Positions 34,755-45,194 of a stretch of DNA of 64,000 nt are shown piece by piece (positions within the stretch are counted from its first letter, which is position 1; the number at the start of each line of letters is the position of its first letter). The stretch comes from Trichosphaerium sp. ATCC 40318. Lineage: Eukaryota; Discosea; Flabellinia; Trichosidae. The DNA lies in contig JALMLS010000120.1 in the NCBI GenBank assembly GCA_038496445.1, forward strand, positions 52,188 to 116,187. The letters are read 5' to 3'. The translations under genes and the position numbers were made by a program. The notes under the pieces are model-generated. The model ran no database searches. It was not told the DNA's origin and saw nothing but the letters and a program-made list of their open reading frames with translations.

Positions 34755-37504
34755 AAATTAGTCGTCGCAAGAAGAAGCAGGAGGAGGACGAAGATTTCGT
34801 ACCTGATGAAGAGGTCGATCTAGACATCCTCGATGATGAACGGACACTGATACAAGCCGAAAAGGAAGATAAAGGTGAAATCGTTGAGGATCCAGATAGA
34901 GAAGAAGATGATGACTTTGATGATGAGGACGTATGACACCAAAGCGCTTTTATATTTATTTCTTTTTTGTTTTTGTTTCCCCGCTTTTCACCTTTTTTTT
35001 TTGTACGTTTGGCGAAGTTTATCTCAACACACTGCTTTAGCCTAGCGTACGTTTGGTCGTTTTTGACCTTTTTTTTTGTTTTTATTGAACATTTATGTAT
35101 TACTATATTTCTGTGCTTAGTCAGCGCTTGCTGTGTTTACTATGTGCTTACGTTCTCTCCTTGTAGAATTATTACAAAGATGAAGGCCCAGCCATTGAGT
35201 TACTAGCTCGAGGAGGTTACAACGGTCAGGACATATCTATTTCTGTTCATGGCACTGGTATGTATTTGTCCCTTTTTGTTTCTTTGTGATTAATAACTCA
35301 AAAGGCCTTGAAACTTGTTATATAAACCGAGAAGCCGGCTTCTTCGTACAGGTACGACCTCAATTGACTGACACCTTATCGTTTGTTGCCTGGCTGCTCT
35401 AGGCAAAGCGTGGGCAACTGTTGAGGGTAGTATTCGAGCAAAGATTAACTTTAAAACTAGGTCAAGACAAAAGAAACTGGTCAGCCAGTAGACGTAGACT
35501 ACAGGCAAATAAGGATTGAAATGACTGGTCCTGATTCAATTATACCTATGGTATTGAAGTCAAAAACGGTAAGCGCTGATAAAACTGAACGTTTAAAAAA
35601 GAACGTTTCTCTTATATTCTTGCTAGGGATGCTTTGAAGTGAGTTATATTCCAACTGTTGCTGGCGATTATCAGATCAGTCTTCATATTTTAAATTCAAC
35701 CAGTCCACCAATCAGCGTCACTTGTTACAGTAAGTTAAAGGCTTCGTAATTTCTTTTTTGACGTTTGTAAACGCTAAATCACATCATAGATACTGGTCGT
35801 GATGCTATACACAAGCGTCGACTCGCTGAGACACCTCTTGATAGCTTTGTTGCTGAACAACCTGTGCGAAAACGACAAAGAACAGAGGTATGATTTTATT
35901 ATCGACGTTTTACACAAAGTTTTAATTTTTACGGTTTTATGAATCTCATTTTCTCACTGTATTTGTAGCATCACCCACAACCTACATATGGCGGTATGCA
36001 TGCTGGTATGGGCACTCTTGGAGGCATACCACACATGCCTGGTATGGGCGGACACCCTAATTATTATAATCCTGCTGCAAACGTACCTCAAGTTCAACAC
36101 CAGCCACACGCCGTTCCACAGGCTCCAGTAGGCGCACCACAGCCTCCAGCTCAGGACTACTCAAAATCTGTTGAGGTGTACAGACAAGCTGCTGCAGACG
36201 GTAGCGCTGAAGCGCAATACAACCTGGGTGTGATGTACTCCCATGGTCAAGGCAGTCACGGTGGTCCCGCAGGTAGTACGTATAACCTTTGACTCATACG
36301 TTTGTAAACTTGAGCTTTCACTTTGTAATGTGTTGCTTCCCTGTTGTTTTTGACTGATTCTGCAGGAGTAGCAGTCAATAAAGCAGAGGCTGTAAAATGG
36401 TACAAAATGTCTTCTGAGAAAGGTTTCTCTCGTGCTCAGTACAATCTCGGTGTTATGTACCGAGACGGCGATGGTGTTCCACGAGACTTCCAAGAGGCTC
36501 ATAAATGGTTCTTGAAAGCCGCAGAGCAAGACGATTGGAGAGCTCAAGTATGTCGGCGAAGTTGTTGTTATAATTTTAGTTTTTTTATCTTTTTTTGAAC
36601 GTTAAAATGTGAACATTTGCTCACTGTGGTGTCTAATAGGTGAACCTCGGAGCTATGTATCAAGAGGGACAAGGTGTATTACAAAGCTATCCGCAAGCTA
36701 TGTTTTGGTACGTCCAAATAGAGCCTAGATTTTGCAGGTATTTGTCAGCAGCTTAATGTTTTTCTTTGTCTTAGGTATAAAAAAGCAGCTGATTTGGGTT
36801 TCTCCGAAGGATTTTACAATGTTGCTGTACTGTACGATAAAGGGTTGGGTGTGAACCAAAACAGACAAGAAGCTATAAGGTGGTATACCACAGCTGCCAA
36901 CAAAGTGCGTCAAAAGAAAAAAAAAAAGCATAAGAAAGCAACATTTTGTCTAAATTGTATTCTATAGGGTAACCAAAACGCTCAGTTTAACCTGGGTATC
37001 ATTTATGGTCAAGGCAAGGGCGTAGATCAAGATTTTCATCAGGCTTTAAAATGGTTCAAACTTGCTGCAGAGCAGGGAGATAATGAGGCTCATGGTACGT
37101 GTAATTTCTTAACTTGGAGTTTTTTTTTGTTTATCCTTGCAAAACACAACAGAAATTTGGATATCGCTTTTGATGCTAACTTTGCATAGCGTATGTGCAA
37201 AATATTGAGAATATCACAAAGAACAATAACATGGCCGGTAGTGCTGGAATCCATGGAAGTTAAAAGCGCGCTTGTTTTTTTTGCGCAGCATTCCTGTGGC
37301 ACACACCTTGAAAAGCTCTTACTCCCCTTTTCTTGTTTTTTTTGATATAGTACATAAAATAACGATTAACCAACTCTTTTTGCACTTGCTTGTTTGCACT
37401 TGTTTCGATTTTTGACCATAGATACGTTACGTAAAGTAGTCACAACCAAGGCATTATTAATACAGAACTTGTCCCACCTCAGAATGTTGCTACGTGTCCT
37501 CTGA
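34755..37504 (+). CDS. Filamin-type repeat plus Sel1-repeat protein
   Basis: About ten exons; the true start codon was not found and may lie slightly upstream. Order: acidic/basic N-terminus (SRRKKKQEEDEDFVPDEEVD), a filamin-like immunoglobulin repeat (GKAWATVEGSIRAKINFKT, GPDSIIPMVLKSKT, SYIPTVAGDYQISLHI), a basic KRQRTE motif, a Gly/Pro/His-rich linker (GIPHMPGMGGHPNYYNP), then five Sel1/TPR-like repeats such as GSAEAQYNLGVMYSHGQG, SRAQYNLGVMYRDGDGVPRD and NAQFNLGIIYGQGKGVDQDF. Each Sel1 unit sits roughly on its own exon. The last exon after NEAH is uncertain; one solution ends LLRVL at 37504. Both domains are protein-interaction modules, so a scaffold role is inferred. Confidence 0.75.
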
Positions 37505-37823
37505 AAGTTACGTGCATAATACCATTGCTAGACCAGTAACCAGCTATTCTGAATGTCTTGACCGTTGGTTTGAATGTTGAAAAAATAATATACCCAGAAT
37601 GATTGTACCTACTCTGAAATATGATGTCACTACATAAGTTGCTGTACCTACTCTGAAAGCTCTAGTGCCAGTTCTTTTTTGAAAAGACCGTAAGATGATA
37701 ATAGAAACAAAACGGAAAGATAATGGGAACGAAACAAGTTGTACAAAGGTTTGGGGTTTAATAAATTACATTTTAGTTTTCTGTTTTACATTTTTTTTTC
37801 TCGTTTCTGTTACTTGCTGTAAC

Positions 37824-38447
37824 TCAACGTCTGCGTATGACGGCATCTCCGAAATCGTAACATTCGTTGTGTCTCTTATGTCTAATAAAAGGATGCCTCA
37901 ATAGCTCATCTAATGTCGGTGGGTGTTCTTTATCGATGCACTTTTCTACAAAGTCCAAAAGATCAGAATCGGTTTTTGGGTTCATTTCTAACTCTTCAAA
38001 TCGTGTTTGAATTGTCAAGTCAGAGAACATTTTATCGAATATATCAGTTCCTCTTGTTTCATCTGAAGCATTGTCGCATCCAAGAACAAGCTGCATAGTT
38101 ATATTACCAATGTCGAAGAAATCATCTGATTTCCTTCCCGTTAAATCGGTTGCCAGAGGATCCAAAAAAATATCAAAGTCGGAGGAGGTAAAGATATTTT
38201 CTGCCTTTAGATTTAGACCGGCCAAACCCTGTTTATGAAATTTGGCAATACTCATAAGACATTCTCCAATAATAGCAGAATTTGTCGCTGTGTCCACGCA
38301 ACCAAGTTTTTCCACGCTGCATTGTCTATCAATAGCTTTTTCGGCTATTTCGGTGGGTTCTTCTTGTCGTTGCTGAGTTTGCTTGTTTCTGAGCTTGTTA
38401 ATCATCTTTCTTCCAAACTTCGTCAAGGATTTGATAATAGAAGGCAT
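37824..38447 (-). CDS. Pseudokinase C-lobe protein, copy 2
   Basis: 207 codons, differing from copy 1 at two residues (Gln for Arg in NKQTQQRQEE; Ser for Ala in DKMFSDLTI). The same altered motifs are present: GLNLKAEN for HRDxKxxN and FDIFLDP at DFG. About five of the seven base changes are silent, which suggests that the protein is under constraint in at least one copy. Same uncertainty about a missing 5' exon. Confidence 0.7.
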   Translation of the reverse strand: MPSIIKSLTKFGRKMINKLRNKQTQQRQEEPTEIAEKAIDRQCSVEKLGCVDTATNSAIIGECLMSIAKFHKQGLAGLNLKAENIFTSSDFDIFLDPLATDLTGRKSDDFFDIGNITMQLVLGCDNASDETRGTDIFDKMFSDLTIQTRFEELEMNPKTDSDLLDFVEKCIDKEHPPTLDELLRHPFIRHKRHNECYDFGDAVIRRR

Positions 38448-38589
38448 CGTAGGTTTCTAGGGTATGAGGAGGTGTTGCTTCGTCCTTTTAGATATGAGAT
38501 AATGACCAAAATAACCTAAATTTCAACCCTGTACTATTGCAGTTTTTTGTAGAGACGAGCAAATAGTATCTATCGTTTTTTCTCATGCC

Positions 38590-38790
38590 TTACGCGCGTA
38601 TGGGCCATGTAGGATGAATAATACGATTTGTCATAAATAATGTAACAGGAATAGCGCATAGTATGAATAAACCCAATAAACATCGACCAACGTGCGTATT
38701 TGGACCATTAAACATGTTTCTAGCAGGTTTAAAATTATTTAACAAAAAGTCAGCCCGAAAATGAATATTCCTCTGTGTCTTGGCTTGCAT
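38590..38790 (-). CDS. Short TM protein ORF in copy 2
   Basis: MQAKTQRNIHFRADFLLNNF then PARNMFNGPNTH, a hydrophobic helix LLGLFILCAIPVTLFM and TNRIIHPTW, stopping soon after. The frame that is broken in copy 1 is open here, but after PTW the reading differs between copies and stops early. It could be a signal-anchor exon of a gene whose second part is the pseudokinase, or a relic. Confidence 0.4.
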   Translation of the reverse strand: MQAKTQRNIHFRADFLLNNFKPARNMFNGPNTHVGRCLLGLFILCAIPVTLFMTNRIIHPTWPIRA

Positions 38791-40088
38791 GACCTGATCA
38801 TCCAGCTATGCAAGCGAAAGGTTGAGTTGCAGTTTATTCTGTAGCATTGTCGGTTCTCCGTGCAGTGTTAAGGCTCAATACGCAAACAAAGTGGTTACCT
38901 AGAGTCTATTAAACACAGAAACTCCATAGTCGAAATGAAAACTCTGTAACAACATTACAAACCTCGGTGAGTTGAATCTAGTGATAGAAATCGCATAAAA
39001 CAGCTCAATACACACCCAAGATAAATCGCTAAACTGAGTCAAAAAAGATGCGAAACGACAAAACACAATGAGTACTTGACTATCTTGGTGCTACGTACTT
39101 TCTTTTGACCCATAGAGGTGTGCTTGTACTACTTGTTATAAGTGTAGTCCTTTTCTGCCACTGGTGCTCCATTCCATGTCATTTGTAAAGTGATCAATCG
39201 AATATACGTTATTTCGTTCCAATGAACTCTCTCAATAATCCAGTAGCGTATACAATTACTTTTACTTCGTTTGTGATTGTAAAATTGGAACGCTATTAAA
39301 AAACGTATCCAATGTGCTAAATTGGCGCTGTTTGCTTTGGTTTCGCGTCGTATGCCCTGTAGTAATTTTTAGACAAACGAATCAACTTATTTAAAGTGGG
39401 AGCGCTCTGAACATTGTTTATGAGTCATATTGAACATAATAGAGTTGTTCAGTACCGTTTTAGGGCTATGGAGAGATTTGATGGTTTAGTTTCTTTTTGC
39501 TCTATTTCTAATGGTTGATCAGTTCGCGTCCTGGGGTTATTTTTGTTCTCCAGTAGGTATTTAAACCAATACCTGTTTATCCTCAAATTAGATTAAGCGC
39601 AAAGCTTACCACTATATGTGGTAGTAGTTGTAACGTACGTGGATGGTCATGAGACGAGTTGATGCCGTTTGTTGTTTAGAACAGCTGGTATTTTATCTCT
39701 GGTGGCGACAAAAGCCATAATTGTGTTGTACAATAGCTGTTTCGCGTGTTTTGATCAACACTGACCTAAATTTAGGTGTTGCTTAACATTTTCTTGTTCA
39801 AAATATGTACGTTGTTGCAATCTTGTGGCATAATCTATTAAACACTGCAAGGGCTTGTCCTAGGTAGTTGTCTTGTTATTCGCACTTTTTTCGTGGCCTT
39901 AGTACAAAAAAGGCCTTGTTGTCTATTTACACGGTAGTACAGTTGGGTACAACTCTTGGATATGAAGGGTGCAAGTATTACACTGGTGTTATTTATTCTT
40001 TACACTAAAGGAATAGGTACCCAGTTCGATAGACCACAGCCCAACAAAATGTCAAAAAAGCCGACAAGAAAAGGGTCAAAACCCAGTC

Positions 40089-41637
40089 ATTAACTCGTTA
40101 TTCGTAACAAAAAAATAAATTACGCGTAACAAATTTTAATAAAAACCCCTGTTGACTATGACAACATTAATACCACTACATTTGTTACCTATTCCAATAG
40201 TTTAAAAGTCGCTTCACGCAAAATAAAACGCAAACCGTTACACAATCATGAAATCGCGTAAACGCCGTGCTGCTACGCGTCAATTACTGCTTGAAGGTGT
40301 CAGCTGGACGCAGGAGCAGGTGATAGCCTAAAATCGCTAAAATATCGCGCACTCAGACATAAAACAATCTAAAAGCCAACAGGAAGAGACAAATGCAAAC
40401 GACAGAGCAGATTGAAAGCTAAACAAAGTTATTGATGAAGGTTGGCGAGTTTTGACACATGAGCAAATTTTCCTTACCCGAAATTGAGCATGTCTCTAAA
40501 CCCAGTAGCAAAACTGGGAGTTCCAATACAATGCAAAGACAGTGTTTGAGTGGTTGGTAATAAGTCAGAGTTAATTGATAGACTTTTAAAGGCACGTGAT
40601 CCTACTTTTGAAAACAGCTTTAATATCCATATTAAGCTAGTTTTTGGGGCTGTTCAGCTGTCATACATTCATTTTATACAACTCACTTTGATGTTGTTGA
40701 TCATGCTAATCAAACTAAATGGAGTACTTCAATGCCTGGGCAGTGTATAGAGCAAAACTATCGAATGATTATGGGAATTATGAATATGACAATGACATCC
40801 CTGTAGCCATCACAGATTACAATATAGTATCCAAGTGTCCTGATCATAATCAAATACATCTTGTACTTGCAAAGGCCTTGTGTTATGGTGACGTTTTATA
40901 ATTCTGAATAAATTGTATTTTTTTTTTGTTGGACACTCAAAAAACAATCCGAAAAATGCTATCACCAATAGGTACCTTTAAAAAAGATGGTGTTAGTTGA
41001 AGGAGATGCTGTATTTCAGACGATCAAATGATCAATATTGACTAAGTGCACAATATTAGCATAAAAATGAATAGTTACAAACACACAAAAGATACAAAAA
41101 ACCATTTTCTGAACCTGTTTGTAGCTAACTGTAACAAACCTTTTACACCTAGAACTCATATATAAGCAATATAAAGACGCTAGAAAGTGAAATTACTAAA
41201 AAATTTATTCAAGAGTCTGTGTAGTACATGCTACAACTTTGCAAAAATAAAAAAAAACAATCTCAACAATTTTTGAGGTGTCTGTCAATTCTGCCATTAC
41301 ACTAAAAAACTTCAAGTTTAATGAGGTTTGTTTAATACCATTCTATTTTATGTGTTGTATATATAAACAACAATGCTTGGACAAAAGATGGAATATTATT
41401 GCAAACTTTGTAACAAATACCGAAAAAACCCACTAAAATTGGAATCAGTCAGCTGACTTTGCTGGCTTGTTCACAAATTCCATGATCGCATCAAAGTATA
41501 TCCTGCACTTGTAGGCATGATTAAAACGTATATGGCGTTTCTCAAAAAAAAATAGAACAAGGACACTGAGTCACTTGACCAGGAAAAATTTGTTACGTGT
41601 AACTTTTTTTTTTGTTACGCGTAATGAGATTAAATAG
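40089..41637. mobile_element. Putative decayed DNA transposon with ~48-bp terminal inverted repeats
   Basis: Bases 40089-40137 and 41586-41637 are inverted repeats with about seven mismatches (core TTACGCGTAACAAATTTT and GTAACAAAAAAA). Inside on + strand are pieces of a protein: MKSRKRRAATRQLLLEGVSW near 40250 and a SAP-domain-like KLGVPIQCKDSV ... VVGNKSELIDRLLKA near 40510-40590, then FDVVDHANQTKWSTSMPGQC, with stops and frame changes. The ~1.55-kb size is that of a small class II element. Superfamily and target-site duplication not determined. Confidence 0.6.
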
Positions 41638-41796
41638 TTAACGTGTTCATCGTTCACGACCATAGGCCCGTGTGTAAACTATGTGTTTATTTTTCAACAA
41701 AGCCAAAATACTTGGTTTAGGATAGATGATCATGATAGGCATCTATTGATGGTACAAATACAAAAAAAAAATGGGATGTGCTCTAGTAAACTCATT

Positions 41797-43053
41797 AGGC
41801 CTAGTAACTGGAAAAATTAGGACTAGTACAATTTTCGTTCACACCGTGTGAAGTTGCGTTAATTTCAATAGAGCCCTTATTGTCAGGTTACAATCTAGTG
41901 CGTTTATAATATGCTATATATAGTGCAGGCGACCAACACATCATTCTCACGGATGCAATCACAAATTGTAAGTGTACTGGTCAAACTCAAGTTTAGTAAA
42001 TGCAACATAGCAGGATGCTCGTCAGTTTGAATCCCATAGAAGGAGTTGGTTCGCCAACAAAATCAAGTAACATTGTTAAGAGACATAACGTTATCATGGT
42101 AAAGTATGTGGAGAATAGGTTTGTCACTCATTGGAGTGCCAAAAAAAATACTAGGTTGAGACACATATTAACTGAATTGAAACACGTTCATACATCTGTA
42201 AGTCTCTGGGCGAGTACATTTAATTTAATATTGCTTTTTAGAAGTATGCTAATACAATGACTTGCATCAAAGGGTTTTCAGTGCTTTTCGATTTTCTTGG
42301 GCCAGGTGAGTGGCCTTTTACAACTTTTTGGATGGCTCAAATTGCACAGCCGCTACTTACCTTCAGAATTGTTCTCTTCGGTTTTATTATGTCAATTGAG
42401 GTGTTCAGTAAGGACTAATGGATAACAGTAATTGCTGTTAATTATTGATTTGCCAATACTTTTTTTTTACTGTAGACTATCTTCGATGCAATGAAATTCT
42501 GTGATTTATTGAAACAATTATTTTTGATTCTGAACTACACATGTATGCTTCCTGTGCTTCAATGATGAAGCCAATAAATGCGCTGGTACAAAATCACCTA
42601 GCTCCAGGATATATGTTACATTGTTACCAACACCTTTACTAGGACAGTTCAGCTTGACAAATGATGTAAAAGTTTTCACGTGACAAACTTCTTTAAAGAA
42701 GGTGAATTTGAAAAATCTTACTGATAGTTCTGGATTGGCACGGTTACAGCCATATCTAAGAACCCCCACCCAATAACTCTGAACTTGAGTACTTTTTGCC
42801 TTGCAAGATACCACCACACCTTTAGTTTGTGTTGAATGTTATGTACATCGCTTATTTTTTGTGTGTTAATCGATGCACGTGTTGAACTGGCGTTTTTCGT
42901 CTTTTGTGGGCTTTTTCTTATGGTTTGTCAAACGAGCCTCTTAGCATGTCTATCATATGTGCGAGATGCGTTTCCGAGTATTTTTGAGCTGTTTTGACCA
43001 AGTTTTACAAGGGTTACTAGTCCTAATTTTTTTTTTTACTAGCCCGAACGAAG
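41797..43053. mobile_element. Possible second TIR element, ~1.25 kb
   Basis: The stretch 41797-41828 (CTAGTAACTGG...AAATTAGGACTAGTA) reappears inverted at 43014-43053 with a longer A/T run. Open frames inside (42000-42260 on +, 42518-42817 on -) are unrecognised. The inverted match is short and AT-rich, so this is tentative. Confidence 0.35.
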
Positions 43054-43138
43054 TAAATCCAGCAGGATAGTGCAGCAGGCAGGTATTTAAAATGTTTGAG
43101 TGAACACAGATTGGTTTTAAATTATGGTTTTTTTTCTG

Positions 43139-44895
43139 CTACATAGAGATAGTTACCAAAAAAATCCATACGAGGAAAACATAATATACGCCATGAAATC
43201 CGTTGGCACTACAAGTCAAGCTGGTCAATTCAAGTATTTGAAATATTCCCTGGTTTGTTGTTTTTTCCTCAACACACTGTCCGTTTGACACTAGCGCTGG
43301 TGGTGAAACGCTTTCACAGTCTTTGAGTTGTTTGATAGTCAGCATAGACTCCTACTTTGACGGTTAGTACATTCAGATTGTTACAATAAACTTTCCTCAA
43401 CACTCATCCAATCTATTGAAAAGCTTCCACTGATGCACCCTCGTACTTCCCACGTGGTGGAATCTTTGTCAATAACAAGGGTTATAGTATCAAAAGTTAC
43501 GTTACCTGTAAGCTGTCAAAAAGAACAAATGTCATTGTTATGTACCGTTTATCCTATAGTCAACTGAAAGAATTATAGAGTCTTCAGTTGGGTTAAAATC
43601 ACCTTCAAGATGTTAATAGAAAGATAATCATTATTAGTGTACCATTGATGATTGTAACGCCTGTCACTGGAGGTTCCATTACTACTATACTCATTTCACA
43701 TATTGCTTTGTCTATCGTCCCGTTGATGCAGAACATACTGCGTAAGTCACCAGAATTGTTGCCAAGTTGAAACCTGCAAAACAATTATTACATTCTCACC
43801 TGACTCACGTTAATTATACACTGCGCAACTATGAGTTAGTAAAGGGTTTGACCCTTTCCATTGTAATTCTAGATCTCCCTTTGGGTTTACTGTTCCATTA
43901 GATTGGTGATCGAAAACCTACTATGACTATAAATTTTGAAACCGTTTGTTTCTCTGTTTTATACCCATTCAAAGCCTGCCATTCCGTCAGATACTAGTCC
44001 TACCCAGTATGGTACATCAAATTCCGTCAGGTTTTTAAGAAACACATTTTCAGCAGTTGTGGAGATTGTTGCAAGAAATCCACCCTTCTTGATGCACGCG
44101 ACTACCCAATTATTATTAAGAAATTATTACAAAAGATTACTTACCCTGTGCTTCCACCCATGTCTGCCCTTGCCCAGAAAATGGTTCAATAACCTCGTAA
44201 CAGTGATTGTGGCCGTCTAAAGCACAGTCCATTAATACGATAGTGTCACACATTGTTACTGTACCAAATGTGAAAAATTGCTCATCTTTAGTACATGAAG
44301 TTTCACGCTTCCTTGAGACACACCTTGGTACATCTTCTGTATCGTTACTTGGTCGTTCACAAACATAAAAAGGGGTGATATCTTGAGCATTCATAATGAC
44401 CTAGTAATTAGTAAACAATCAACATATGGAGCATGTCCATATAGAGTTGTACACCATTTTGTATTGTCATATTTTTTTCGTAGTTTGGCTCATTGTTTAT
44501 GAGTGTAGGTATTATTGATTCGTTTGTAGAGCCCCACTTACCCTCTCCATTGATATTCAAGTGAAGTGGCTTTTGTATTGTTAGTTACTCTGTATTGCGC
44601 TGGACTAACACGTACAGGGAATAGAGATACTATCGCTGCTTCCACAAGATCTTCAATAGCGAGCGTCACGCCTGTCCATTTTGAATCGGGTATTTTCGTT
44701 GTATTTTGAGTTGGTACCTTGTTTTTGGCATAGATTTAGGCGTTGTGTCGTGTTGTAAAGGTCATAAGTAGTACCACTCCAAGTGCAGGAGCGTTGTAGT
44801 TTGCTATGTATTGTTTGGAAGCATGTAAAGCATATTACAGCTAGTATCAGAGCTTGCAAGCTTGTCAATGCGAAAACGGTTCTTGAACGTGTCAT
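43139..44895 (-). CDS. Secreted or GPI-anchored-type Cys-rich protein, many exons
   Basis: I chose the ATG at 44895, giving a hydrophobic signal sequence (TVFALTSLQALILAVICFTC). Extracellular-type exons follow: CTWSGTTYDLYNTTQRLNLC, KWTGVTLAIEDLVEAAIVSL, TPFYVCERPSNDTEDVPRC, SRKRETSCTKDEQFFTFG, DLRSMFCINGTIDKAICEM, LTGNVTFDTITLVIDKDS and TTWEVRGCISGSFSIDW. The last exon ends in a hydrophobic tail with no basic stop (FHGVYYVFLVWIFLVTISM), typical of a GPI-anchor signal. Many N-glycosylation sites. The join between the first exon and VPTQNTTKIPDSKW needs a frame change I could not resolve. It parallels the secreted gene at 3465-6489 in style, not clearly in sequence. Confidence 0.5.
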
Positions 44896-45194
44896 CACGT
44901 GATAACCTTGTAACTCCACTTAGTGCAATGTGGGCTGTAAATACAATTTATCTTTGTCTTAGCGCCGAAGTGAAAACTGGAGAAAATTTGCTTAGTACGT
45001 TTTTTCGCCACACTTTCACTATTTTTGGCTACTGGTGCCCAGGTACGCTTGCGACATGAATAAATACCCTATTGGGACTAGAAAGGAGCAGTTTGGGTTT
45101 AGCAGTTAAGTCAACGCGACAAGCGATTTTTGCTTCGTTTAACCAAACTTCACAAAACAAAAACCTCAACCTCCAACTTGTTACAAAGTGCTCC

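Larger units (their letters stand above)
37711..39806 (-). repeat. Dispersed ~2.1-kb repeat, copy 2
   Basis: Inverted partner of 15205-17313. By eye the pseudokinase ORF differs at about seven of 624 bases, while the part beyond the TM ORF carries many more substitutions and small indels, including a replaced block around 39365-39400. The right boundary is at TTCTTGTTCAAAAT, the left at GAAAGATAATGGGAACG. Confidence 0.9.
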
